Source of the DNA: Pseudomaricurvus sp050633365
GTDB lineage: Bacteria; Pseudomonadota; Gammaproteobacteria; Pseudomonadales; Cellvibrionaceae
Direction of reading: 5' to 3'
NCBI GenBank assembly: GCA_050633365.1
Contig: JBOEGJ010000006.1
Span: 372,001-436,000 of the forward strand
Length of the DNA stretch: 64,000 bases
A program made the translations under genes and the position numbers. The notes beneath the pieces are model-generated. The model did no database searches and was not told the origin of the DNA. It worked only from the letters and a program-made list of their open reading frames with translations. Below, piece by piece: positions 44,934 through 52,758 of the stretch (position 1 is the first letter of the stretch; every line of letters begins with the position of its first letter).

Positions 44934-45713
44934 ATGGTGTCTTTGAACAACAAAAGCGTGATAGTAACCGGCGGTGGAAAAGGCGTTGGTCTGAGCATCA
45001 GCAAAGCATTTCTCGATGCCGGAGCCGATGTCACCATATGCGGTCGGCGCCCCCCAGAAACGCTGCCATCGATGAATGGTCGTGAAGCCCACTTTGTCAC
45101 TGCAGACGTTCGCAAACCCGAAGACAGCCAAGCGGTGATTGATTCGGTATTGGAAAGAACCGGTCGATTAGACATTTTGGTCAACAACGCCGGAGGAAGT
45201 CCGCCGATCAAAGCCGCGGAAGCCCCGACGAGACTGACCGAGTCAATCATACGCCTCAATCTGATTGCCCCAATGATAATGTCTCAACAGGCCTATCATG
45301 CGATGCACGGCATCACTGACGGTGTGATCATCAACATTTCAAGCGTGTCGGCGGAGCGGCCTTCCCCCGGCACTGCTGCCTATGGCGCGGCAAAAGCCGG
45401 ACTGGTAAATGTAACCCGCTCACTGGCACAGGAATGGGGTGTCGATAACATTCGAGTCAACGCCATTATCGCTGGGCTTATTCGCACCGAAGCCTCCGAG
45501 GAGCACTACGGCGGTCAGCGTGGCATCGCCATGATCGAACAGGCCCTGCCGATGAAACGCATGGCCGTGCCAGAGGATATCGCCAATGCCTGCTTGTTCC
45601 TGGCAGCGCCAAGCTCATCCTATGTGAGCGGTGCGGCGCTAGAAATATACGGCGGTGGCGAGCCGCCAAGCTTCTTAAGACTAGCGGAAGAAGCGCACAA
45701 GCTCGGCAGCTAA
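44934..45713 (+). CDS. SDR family oxidoreductase
   Basis: 259-residue short-chain dehydrogenase/reductase. Cofactor motif VTGGGKGVGLSISKAF (about residues 12-27), NNAGG, the catalytic Ser (ISSVSAE) and Tyr-x3-Lys (YGAAKAG), and the usual end AAPSSSYVSGAALEIYGGGEPP. CGRRPP after strand 2 suggests NADP preference (Arg residues). Substrate unknown; SDRs reduce or oxidise alcohols and ketones. It stands alone, upstream of the Nudix gene by 78 bases. Confidence 0.88.
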   Translation: MVSLNNKSVIVTGGGKGVGLSISKAFLDAGADVTICGRRPPETLPSMNGREAHFVTADVRKPEDSQAVIDSVLERTGRLDILVNNAGGSPPIKAAEAPTRLTESIIRLNLIAPMIMSQQAYHAMHGITDGVIINISSVSAERPSPGTAAYGAAKAGLVNVTRSLAQEWGVDNIRVNAIIAGLIRTEASEEHYGGQRGIAMIEQALPMKRMAVPEDIANACLFLAAPSSSYVSGAALEIYGGGEPPSFLRLAEEAHKLGS

Positions 45714-45791
45714 GCTTTTACTCTTTTCACCCGGTCGCCAATTTCACTGAGACATCGGTAGAAATCCGCGCCCCTCACAGGTCTATTCACT

Positions 45792-46382
45792 ATGAAGTTT
45801 TGCAGCGAATGCGGTCACCCTGTCGAGTTAAAGATTACACCTGATGACGAGGTGCCTCGCTTTCAATGCAGTCACTGCCACACAATTCACTATCAGAACC
45901 CAAAAATATTGGTCTCTTGTTACGCCACATGGGGTGACAAGGTGCTGTGGATAAAACGCGGCACGGCGCCCAACATCGGTAAGTGGGCAGCGCCATCTGG
46001 ATTTATGGAAGAGAACGAAACCCTCACCGAAGCGGCAGCGCGCGAGCTTTACGAAGAGACACGTGCGCGTGTTGACATGTCAAAGATGGCGCTGCACATG
46101 ATCGGCAATCTCACTGCCATGAATCAGGTGTATATGGTTTTCCATGCACCTTTACTCAGCCCTCAGTTCTCCACCACCGATGAAGCCATAGAAGTGGCCT
46201 TATTCGATAGCGATGAATTTCCTAGGTCGGAATTTGCCTTTCCAGACGTTGTAGAGAATGTGGATCTGTTTTATCGCGATTTACAGGCGCAAGAGTTTGA
46301 CGTTTACATGGGCGCCTTGGCGGATGGAAAGAATCTAGTTCGACGAAACCGATCAACCATAGCGCTGCCCGCTAAAACCTGA
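45792..46382 (+). CDS. Nudix hydrolase with N-terminal zinc ribbon
   Basis: 196 residues. A zinc ribbon (FCSECGHP and FQCSHCHTIHY) at residues about 3-36 is followed by a Nudix fold with box GFMEENETLTEAAARELYEET (G-x5-E-x7-REUxEExxG pattern). This architecture resembles NudC-like or ADP-ribose/NADH pyrophosphatases that cleave nucleoside diphosphates linked to another group. The exact substrate cannot be set. It may belong to one unit with the SDR gene. Confidence 0.87.
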   Translation: MKFCSECGHPVELKITPDDEVPRFQCSHCHTIHYQNPKILVSCYATWGDKVLWIKRGTAPNIGKWAAPSGFMEENETLTEAAARELYEETRARVDMSKMALHMIGNLTAMNQVYMVFHAPLLSPQFSTTDEAIEVALFDSDEFPRSEFAFPDVVENVDLFYRDLQAQEFDVYMGALADGKNLVRRNRSTIALPAKT

Positions 46383-46400
46383 CTCGGCCTTCACAAGGAG

Positions 46401-46503
46401 TCACTAGGCGCCGGAATCGACCTTTCTGATCTGTATCATGAGGGTAGTTTTATGCCATCCGGACCAACGCTGGCCCGCCCGATGACCGTTTTCCCCCTAG
46501 TGA
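46401..46503 (+). ncRNA. candidate structured leader of moaA (possible Moco-type riboswitch)
   Basis: TCACTAGG (46401-46408) and CCTAGTGA (46496-46503) are exact complements and would close a domain of about 100 bases that ends 21 bases before the moaA ATG. Inside are GC-rich pieces able to pair (GCCGG near 46410, CCGG near 46459, GGACC, TGGCCC). A molybdenum-cofactor riboswitch is known upstream of moaA in some gammaproteobacteria. I could not confirm its conserved core here, so this is a candidate only. Confidence 0.35.
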
Positions 46504-46524
46504 AGCCCGCAATATTTAGGCAAA

Positions 46525-47520
46525 ATGGCCACTATGAAACTGACCGATGCTTTTGGCCGTGAAATCACCTACCTTAGATTGTCTGTAACGGACCGCTGCG
46601 ACTACCGCTGTGTCTATTGCATGGCCGAGGACATGGTGTTTCTGCCCCGTGCACAGGTGCTGAGCCTCGAAGAGAGCATCGAAATCTGCGAGGCCTTTGC
46701 CGAGCTGGGTGTGAAGAAGATTCGCATTACCGGCGGCGAACCGCTGGTTCGCAACAGTATCGGTACCCTATTTGAGCAAGTTGGCCAGATCGACGCCCTC
46801 GATGAGCTCACGCTTACCACCAATGGCTCCCGGCTCACTCAATTTGCCCCTCAGCTGGCAGACGCAGGCGTAAAGCGAATTAATGTCAGTCTCGACACCT
46901 TAGTGTCTGAACAATTCACCGAACTCACGCGCTTTGGCAAGCTCAACGATGTACTGGCGGGTATTGAGGCGGCGCAGCAGGCCGGCATCTCTCGCATCAA
47001 GCTCAATGCGGTAATCTTGCGCCAGCGCAACATTGATCAAGTGTTACCACTGGTCAATTACGCGCTCGCACAGGATCTCGACATCAGCTTCATCGAAGAA
47101 ATGCCCTTGGGCCAAGTGACAGAGCACGGCCGCGAGGAAGAGTTTTGCTCCAGTGAAGAGCTGCGTGAATTGATTCAACGAGAGCACAGATTGATTCCCA
47201 GCGACTATGAAACCGGCGGCCCTTCACGCTATTGGTCAATTCCTGGCTCACGCTCACGTATCGGATTTATCTCACCTCACAGTGATAACTTTTGCAGCAG
47301 CTGTAATCGGGTCCGCGTGACCGCGGAGGGCAAGCTGTTATTGTGCCTAGGCAATGAAAACTCCGTGGATCTTAAAGCGATTATTCGTCGCTACCCCGGC
47401 GAGCGCGAAAGACTCAAGCAAGTAATCGTTGATGCTATGAGCCACAAGCCCGAAAAACATCACTTTTACGAAGACGATGCGCCGCAAATTGTGCGCTTTA
47501 TGAACACCACCGGCGGATAA
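46525..47520 (+). CDS. moaA: GTP 3',8-cyclase MoaA
   Basis: 331-residue radical SAM enzyme that starts molybdopterin synthesis from GTP. N-terminal cluster motif CDYRCVYC, ITGGEPLVR, a second cluster formed by CSSCNRVRVTAEGKLLLC, and the C-terminal double glycine (MNTTGG) needed for activity. Length is normal. ATG 46525 or the in-frame ATG at 46534 may be used. First of three molybdenum cofactor genes (moaA-mobB-moaB); moaC, moaD, moaE and moeA are not here. Confidence 0.95.
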   Translation: MATMKLTDAFGREITYLRLSVTDRCDYRCVYCMAEDMVFLPRAQVLSLEESIEICEAFAELGVKKIRITGGEPLVRNSIGTLFEQVGQIDALDELTLTTNGSRLTQFAPQLADAGVKRINVSLDTLVSEQFTELTRFGKLNDVLAGIEAAQQAGISRIKLNAVILRQRNIDQVLPLVNYALAQDLDISFIEEMPLGQVTEHGREEEFCSSEELRELIQREHRLIPSDYETGGPSRYWSIPGSRSRIGFISPHSDNFCSSCNRVRVTAEGKLLLCLGNENSVDLKAIIRRYPGERERLKQVIVDAMSHKPEKHHFYEDDAPQIVRFMNTTGG

Positions 47521-47552
47521 TCTTTCCGCCCTTCGATTTGCGAATTCCCTCC

Positions 47553-48080
47553 ATGAGTCACACCCCAAAGATATTCGGTATCACCGGCTGGAAAAACAGC
47601 GGTAAAACCACCTTAGTCAGTGAATTGGTCAATTGGTTTTGTCGACAAGGCATTAAAGTCTCGACCATCAAACATGCCCACTGCGACTTTGATATCGACC
47701 GACCGGGAACCGACAGTTTCAAACATCGTCAAGCGGGGGCTCAGCAAGTGATGCTGGCCTCAAGCACACGCTGGGCACTCATGAACGAATTGCGAGACGA
47801 GCGTGAAGCAGAAATGGAAGAGTTGCTAGCGCGCATGGACCCTGTGGACTTGGTTCTGGTTGAAGGTTTCAAAATGGGAGATCAGCCCAAGATTCAAGTG
47901 GTTCGCCCAGAAAACAATACTGAGCCATTATCGGCAGAGGCACAGCCGATTGTGGCCATCGCCAGCGACGGCCCTGTAGATCCCAATGAATTCGGCTGTG
48001 ACGGCCCGCTCTTGTCACTCAACGATATCGATCAAATTGGGCGATTTATCGCCAGCCATTGCGACATCAATTTTGACTAA
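47553..48080 (+). CDS. mobB: molybdopterin-guanine dinucleotide protein MobB
   Basis: 175-residue GTP-binding adaptor of the Moco pathway. P-loop GWKNSGKTTLVSELV, STIKHAHCDFDIDRPGTDSFKHRQAGA, WALMNELRDE, then VDLVLVEGFK. It helps MobA attach GMP to molybdopterin; NasA in this window needs that bis-MGD form. ATG 47553 replaces an upstream TTG at 47538. Follows moaA after about 30 bases. Confidence 0.93.
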   Translation: MSHTPKIFGITGWKNSGKTTLVSELVNWFCRQGIKVSTIKHAHCDFDIDRPGTDSFKHRQAGAQQVMLASSTRWALMNELRDEREAEMEELLARMDPVDLVLVEGFKMGDQPKIQVVRPENNTEPLSAEAQPIVAIASDGPVDPNEFGCDGPLLSLNDIDQIGRFIASHCDINFD

Positions 48081-48168
48081 TCCACGCGACATCAACACCG
48101 GCGTCTGCGTTATCCTCGACGCACACACGGTTGCTGTGGCAACCCCATAGTTCATTTTGGAAATTTCT

Positions 48169-48678
48169 ATGAGCAACGATTTAACCCCATTGAACATCGC
48201 CGTACTCACCGTATCGGATACGCGAACAGAAGACACTGACACCTCGGGAAAGCTGCTGCGTGAGCGCCTAATAGAAGCCGGCCACAAGGCCTACGATCAC
48301 AAAATTGTAGTTGATGATATCTATCAGATCCGAGCGGCTAGCTCGCAGTGGATTGCCGACGATAGCGTGCACGCAATTTTGATTACGGGCGGTACCGGCT
48401 TTCACGGTCGTGACAGCACACCAGAGGCAATGATGCCGCTGTTCGACAAAACCATCGACGGCTTCGGCGAACTGTTTCGCCAAGTCTCTTACGAGCAGAT
48501 CGGCAGCTCAACCATTCAATCGCGCTGTGTCGGTGGCCTCGCCAATCGCACGGTTATCTTCTGTTTGCCAGGCTCTAACAACGCCTGTGAAACCGGCTGG
48601 GAACACATCATTAAACCCCAGTTCGACAGTCGTCAGAAGCCCTGTAACTTTGTCGGCTTGATTACCGCGCGAGATTAG
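48169..48678 (+). CDS. moaB: molybdopterin adenylyltransferase MoaB
   Basis: 169-residue MoaB/MogA-type protein that adenylates molybdopterin before metal insertion. Starts LNIAVLTVSDTRTEDTDTSG, with the active-site segment ILITGGTGFHGRDSTPEA and GSSTIQSRCVGGLANRTVIFCLPGSNNA. ATG 48169 is chosen with GGA upstream; a TTG at 48157 is in frame. It lies 88 bases after mobB, probably cotranscribed. Confidence 0.93.
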   Translation: MSNDLTPLNIAVLTVSDTRTEDTDTSGKLLRERLIEAGHKAYDHKIVVDDIYQIRAASSQWIADDSVHAILITGGTGFHGRDSTPEAMMPLFDKTIDGFGELFRQVSYEQIGSSTIQSRCVGGLANRTVIFCLPGSNNACETGWEHIIKPQFDSRQKPCNFVGLITARD

Positions 48679-48814
48679 TGAGCCCCTATCTCCCTAAGGG
48701 CTGCTACCCAAAAACGGGCATAAAGGGCTGCGGGACAAGCATTCGCGGCCCAACATAACTTGGCCAGTGGTTATTGATTTTGTTGGTCTTCTCAAGTCGT
48801 CATGGCTTTGCGGC

Positions 48815-48858
48815 GGTTGCTCTTAAGTTGCTATTGAGCTGCTACTGAGTTGCTCTTG
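48815..48858. repeat. 11-bp imperfect tandem repeat x4
   Basis: Four consecutive 11-base units: GGTTGCTCTTA, AGTTGCTATTG, AGCTGCTACTG, AGTTGCTCTTG. They lie in the 272-base spacer between moaB and the endonuclease gene, where no other feature is evident. Confidence 0.8.
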
Positions 48859-48950
48859 CCCCTCTACCCCTCCCGAACCTATCAGCTGTATTTGCACTCA
48901 CACTTAAGTATGACTAGGATGCCTAGATCCTTCTCTGTACCGAGGTATCT

Positions 48951-49736
48951 GTGGTGCGTTATCGCTCTTTTCTATCGTTCGTTTTGGCTGTTTCACTGGT
49001 GTCATTTAATCTGGCTGAGGCAGCAGGCAATACCAACATCCAATCCTTCAGTAAGGCCAAACGTTTGTTGCATAAAGATGTGTATCAACATCACCGCACT
49101 ACCCTCTATTGTAATGCCAGCTATGGCAGCGACAAATCGGTAGACTTGCCTGAAGGCTTCGAAACCTCAAAACACGTCAAGCGATCTCGCCGTATTGAAT
49201 GGGAGCATGTGGTACCGGCAGAGAATTTTGGCCGCAATTACGTGGAGTGGCGCGAGGGACACGCTCAGTGTGTAAACAGAAAGGGAAAGACCTTTCGCGG
49301 TCGCAAGTGCGCTGAAAAGGTACTGCCAGAATATCGCCTGATGCAAGCCGACATGCACAACTTGTTTCCGGCCATCGGTGCCGTCAATGCACTGCGCAGT
49401 AATTACAACTTCACCTTGTTGCCCCAAGAGGTCTCCGATTTTGGCAGCTGTGCCATGAAAATTGATAATCGTAAAGCCGAACCACCAACCCGAGCTCGAG
49501 GCCGTATCGCGCGAACCTATCTCTACATGGCAGAGACCTATCCTCAACTATCACTGTCGAAAAAGACTCAACAACTGATGCAAGCCTGGCACAAAAGCTA
49601 TCCTGTTGAAGCTTGGGAGTGTAGTCGCTCTCTCGCCATCGAGAGGCTCCAAGGTAACGCCAATCATGTGGTTAACAACGCTTGTGGGCAGCGTTTTGAG
49701 CAACAGGACAACTCCGAGAGCATCGCGACGCGTTGA
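48951..49736 (+). CDS. endA: endonuclease I (EndA/Dns family)
   Basis: 261-residue secreted or periplasmic nuclease. Signal peptide about residues 1-24 (FVLAVSLVSFNLAEA). The His-Cys/beta-beta-alpha-metal region has RRIEWEHVVPAENFGR (catalytic His) and ADMHNLFPAIGAVNALRSNYNF. Conserved Cys pairs (YCNASYG, KCAEKV, GSCAM) suit a periplasmic enzyme. It degrades extracellular or periplasmic DNA in a Mg2+-dependent manner by family. Start GTG at 48951 or 48954, with GAGG just upstream. Overlaps the next gene (TGATGA). Confidence 0.92.
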   Translation: MVRYRSFLSFVLAVSLVSFNLAEAAGNTNIQSFSKAKRLLHKDVYQHHRTTLYCNASYGSDKSVDLPEGFETSKHVKRSRRIEWEHVVPAENFGRNYVEWREGHAQCVNRKGKTFRGRKCAEKVLPEYRLMQADMHNLFPAIGAVNALRSNYNFTLLPQEVSDFGSCAMKIDNRKAEPPTRARGRIARTYLYMAETYPQLSLSKKTQQLMQAWHKSYPVEAWECSRSLAIERLQGNANHVVNNACGQRFEQQDNSESIATR

Positions 49737-50509
49737 TGATAAAAGAATCGGCTCCACACCAGACCACAATGACCGAAAAAAACTCGGCCTATCGATTGCG
49801 TACGCCATTGCTATTGCCATGGTTATTGTTGCTGTCTTTGTTGTTACTGCCTCTATTGTTGCTGTCGAGCGCCTCTCGAGCCGAAGAGCATAGGCTCACA
49901 TTCACGGCGCAAGAAATACACGCTTGGCCACAAAAATCGTTTGTCGATTACACCGACTACACGCTCAGCGCAAGGCAACCCACTCAATCAAAGGAAGAGG
50001 AAAAAAGATCTCAAACTAAAGATAGCAGTAGCAAAGTTCTTTCCGCCAAGGCTCACGGTCAAGCCTCAGCGCTCTATCACGAGACCACCATTGATCTCAC
50101 CAAAACACCCTACCTTCAGTGGCGTTGGCGAGTGGATAAACAGCCTGTCATCACTAATGCTCGTCAGAAAAATCAAGATGACTATCCCGCGAGAATCTAT
50201 CTAGTGATTAAAGAAGGGATCTTTCCATGGCAAGTTCGCTCACTCAATTACGTCTGGGCTAGTCACAAACCACAAGAAGATTTTTGGCCAAACCCCTACA
50301 CAGATCGCGCAATAATGATCCCTTTACGCGACGCAAACGATGCACAACAGAAGTGGGTTTCCGAAAAAATCAACATCGTCGCTGACTATCAACGGATATT
50401 TGGTCGACGTATTTCCGAGATCCATGGCATCGCCATAATGACCGATACTGACAATACGGGCGGTAAAGCTCACGCTTATTACGACACACTGACATTTACC
50501 GCGGATTGA
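49736..50509 (+). CDS. exported DUF3047 protein
   Basis: 257 residues with a Leu-rich signal sequence or anchor (about residues 20-42). The rest matches the DUF3047 family: LQWRWRVDKQPV, YPARIYLVIKEG, LNYVWASHKPQ, YTDRAIMIPLRDA, WVSEKINIVADYQRIFG, and the end IAIMTDTDNTGGKAHAYYDTLTF. This is a beta-sandwich, carbohydrate-binding-like family without a known function. Translation is coupled to endA (ATGA). Its last 14 bases overlap the end of the convergent DsbA-like gene. Confidence 0.83.
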   Translation: MIKESAPHQTTMTEKNSAYRLRTPLLLPWLLLLSLLLLPLLLLSSASRAEEHRLTFTAQEIHAWPQKSFVDYTDYTLSARQPTQSKEEEKRSQTKDSSSKVLSAKAHGQASALYHETTIDLTKTPYLQWRWRVDKQPVITNARQKNQDDYPARIYLVIKEGIFPWQVRSLNYVWASHKPQEDFWPNPYTDRAIMIPLRDANDAQQKWVSEKINIVADYQRIFGRRISEIHGIAIMTDTDNTGGKAHAYYDTLTFTAD

Positions 50510-51155
50510 GTAACAGTGTATTTTCGATAGCACTCAACATAGATTGATGGCCGTGGTAGTCACGTGGAATTTTATAATGTCGCTCTCGGACCTTTAACAC
50601 CAGTGATGGAAAACCATCAATCGGCAAGGCTCTCGCTAACTTTAGCTGACGATCAAACTCACTATTGAGTCTTTCTGATTTCATATCCGCTTCGAATTGC
50701 TGACGATCAAACCCTAACTCTTGAGCCAATTGAGACAACACGTCCATCTCTGAGGGATTCATCGCACGCAGATAATACCCTCGCTGAATGGCTTCGATCA
50801 TAGAATTTTGTGCACTGATCTGAGTTGCAGTGTCTTCACATTGGAAAGTAATTGCAATAGTCGCGCGACAAGCATCGAAGGTGGCACGACGAGGTGTGTT
50901 CGACGTCCAAAAATCGAAATTAAACTCAGTCTGTAGTTGTGACTGAACGTCTCGCCAGTAACCCTGAATCACTTCCTGCATGGCTAACGGCATGGGCTCG
51001 TCGGTGTCTTTTGCCAGGCCGCCAACAAGATTTTCGATCACTAAGCCATCAGAAAAACGTTCATCTAGTGCTGACTTAAGAGCCTGCCATTGGGGATAAA
51101 AACCCCAACACCAAGAGCACATGGGATCGTGTACGTAGTAGAGTTTTGAAGTCAT
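50496..51155 (-). CDS. DsbA/FrnE-like thioredoxin-fold protein
   Basis: 219 residues. Thioredoxin fold with active site CSWC (DPMCSWCWGFYP, residues about 12-15) and a helical insertion, ending in GFPSLVLKVRERHYKIP with the cis-Pro region. No signal peptide, so it is cytoplasmic, like FrnE/2-hydroxychromene isomerase relatives. It may act as a disulphide isomerase or bind glutathione conjugates. Upstream of it is a 65-base gap to the HD-GYP gene, so it could be a fifth, looser member of that operon. Confidence 0.85.
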   Translation of the reverse strand: MTSKLYYVHDPMCSWCWGFYPQWQALKSALDERFSDGLVIENLVGGLAKDTDEPMPLAMQEVIQGYWRDVQSQLQTEFNFDFWTSNTPRRATFDACRATIAITFQCEDTATQISAQNSMIEAIQRGYYLRAMNPSEMDVLSQLAQELGFDRQQFEADMKSERLNSEFDRQLKLARALPIDGFPSLVLKVRERHYKIPRDYHGHQSMLSAIENTLLLNPR

Positions 51156-51220
51156 GATAATTACGTGTCTGCCAAATTATCAAATTGTACAGGGTTATGA
51201 CTGAAACGCAGACACAGATC

Positions 51221-52243
51221 TTAGTCTTGAACTTGTTGCCTGATTTCACGCATTTTGGGCAGCAGTGTTTGAAACAACTCAAACAGGTTCGGATCAATAT
51301 GGGATCCAGCCATGTCCGACATGATATCTAAGGCTTGAGCCTCATCAAACGCCGGCTTATAGACTCGCTTGTGTACCAAGGCATCGTAAATATCCACAAT
51401 TGCCGTCATCCGTGCGCCGATAGGAATTTCTTCACCAGATAAACCCTGGGGATAACCCGAGCCATCCCAGCGCTCGTGATGAGCGTGGGATATTTCACTG
51501 GCTAGATCCATCATGTCGATACCGGTGCCCGATAGCATCGAAGCACCAATTGCCGCGTGAGTTTCCATGATTGTGCGTTCATGCGCCTCTAACATACCCG
51601 GTTTTTGCAAAATGTGATCAGGAATACCAATTTTGCCAATATCATGCATGGGTGCCGCCAATCGTATTTGTTCAACCTCTTGCGGAGACCAGTCCAAGGC
51701 TTTAGCCATAGCAGCACAGTAAAGACCGATGCGACGTATATGCGCCCCGGTCTCTTGATCTCGGCAACCGGCTGCCCCCAGTAAACACAGCGAAATTTGT
51801 TCTTCTCGATCCAATATTTGTCGCGTCCGTTTCTCGACCTCACGCTCTAGGGCCTCCTCCATCAACAAATGATCTCGCGCCGACTGCAGCCGTTCGGCGG
51901 TTTCTGTGTACCTCTCACCCAGCTCTTGCAGCAACAACAGATGTTCACCATCGACAAAGATGGCACTGGCTTCGAGCGGCAACTCCCTTTCATTAACCGC
52001 CTCTAACCAAACACCGGAATTGAATGCCGTTTGATGCTGTTCTCGCCAATGCAGTTCCGCATCGTAGAGAAAGTGCTGTAAAAACGGCAGGCGATCGTCA
52101 ATCTCGATGCGTTCACTTTCTATACCATCAAACAGAGGCTTAAGAATCTCTGGTATCGGAGTAATAACCTCGAAACAGGACCCAGACTCTCGCTTGAGAA
52201 GCACTTGATTAAGACCGCAAAAGGTATTTTCCAAAAGGTTCAT
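51221..52243 (-). CDS. HD-GYP domain phosphodiesterase
   Basis: 340 residues. N-terminal half (about 1-130) resembles a PAS-like sensor (PFLQHFLYDAELHWREQ, LPLEASAIFVDGEHLLLLQELGERYTE). A coiled-coil (about 112-140) follows, then an HD-GYP domain (about 145-335) with RDQETGAHIRRIG, HDIGKIGIPD, HAAIG, SHAHHERWDGSGYP and AIVDIYDALVHKRVYKP. The HD and GYP metal and substrate residues are kept, so c-di-GMP hydrolysis is likely. ATG 52243 has GGAG 5 bases upstream; the ORF also opens at a TTG overlapping the GTPase stop. It has no receiver domain, so the partner GTPase may give the input. Last of four genes in the operon. Confidence 0.9.
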   Translation of the reverse strand: MNLLENTFCGLNQVLLKRESGSCFEVITPIPEILKPLFDGIESERIEIDDRLPFLQHFLYDAELHWREQHQTAFNSGVWLEAVNERELPLEASAIFVDGEHLLLLQELGERYTETAERLQSARDHLLMEEALEREVEKRTRQILDREEQISLCLLGAAGCRDQETGAHIRRIGLYCAAMAKALDWSPQEVEQIRLAAPMHDIGKIGIPDHILQKPGMLEAHERTIMETHAAIGASMLSGTGIDMMDLASEISHAHHERWDGSGYPQGLSGEEIPIGARMTAIVDIYDALVHKRVYKPAFDEAQALDIMSDMAGSHIDPNLFELFQTLLPKMREIRQQVQD

Positions 52244-52260
52244 GCCAGCTCCAAACCGAA

Positions 52261-52758
52261 TCAATTCGACAGCATCTGCCCGGCCAAATGAACAAACAGA
52301 GACTGAACTTCATCACCTGTTTTGGCACTGGTTTTTAAAATGGGCTGTTCGATATCATTGAGCTCTGATTGATGGTGGTCGGACAAGATCCACTCATCAA
52401 CTCGATCGTGTTTATTGAGAGCAATAATCGCTGGTACATTACCTATCGATTTTTGCGCTCTTTTGTGAAGACAAAAGAGCTTATCCAATGTTTGCGGCCG
52501 AGTGGGATCTGCGACCAAGATATAGCCCGAAGCCCCTCTCAAGTAGGACATTTGAAGGCGGCAAAAATCATCTTCCCCCGCAAGATCCCAAATCAGTAAC
52601 TTGACCTTTTGATCGTCGACATCGACAATTTTTTTGTCGATTTTCACTCCGACTGTAGTCAAGTATTTTTCATCAAATATACTACTAACGTAGCGTTTGA
52701 TGAGGCTAGTTTTCCCCACTGAGAAACCGCCTAAGAGACAAATTTTCTTCTGAATCAC
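52261..52758 (-). CDS. Rab/Ras-like small GTPase
   Basis: 165-residue single-domain GTPase close in layout to eukaryotic Rab proteins. P-loop GGFSVGKTS (residues about 10-18), switch I Thr in LTTVGVKI, switch II WDLAGEDDF, base-recognition NKHD and TSAKTG. The residue at the Ras Gln61 place is Glu (DLAGE instead of DTAGQ), so built-in hydrolysis may be slow or need a partner. There is no C-terminal Cys for lipid attachment, so membrane binding would come through the neighbouring longin-like protein. GTG start overlaps the previous stop (GTGA). Confidence 0.92.
   Translation of the reverse strand: MIQKKICLLGGFSVGKTSLIKRYVSSIFDEKYLTTVGVKIDKKIVDVDDQKVKLLIWDLAGEDDFCRLQMSYLRGASGYILVADPTRPQTLDKLFCLHKRAQKSIGNVPAIIALNKHDRVDEWILSDHHQSELNDIEQPILKTSAKTGDEVQSLFVHLAGQMLSN

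Noticed and set aside
23189..48858. CRISPR array as an explanation for the intergenic repeats
   Set aside because: Units are 8 to 11 bases and directly joined, with no spacers, and no cas genes are present.
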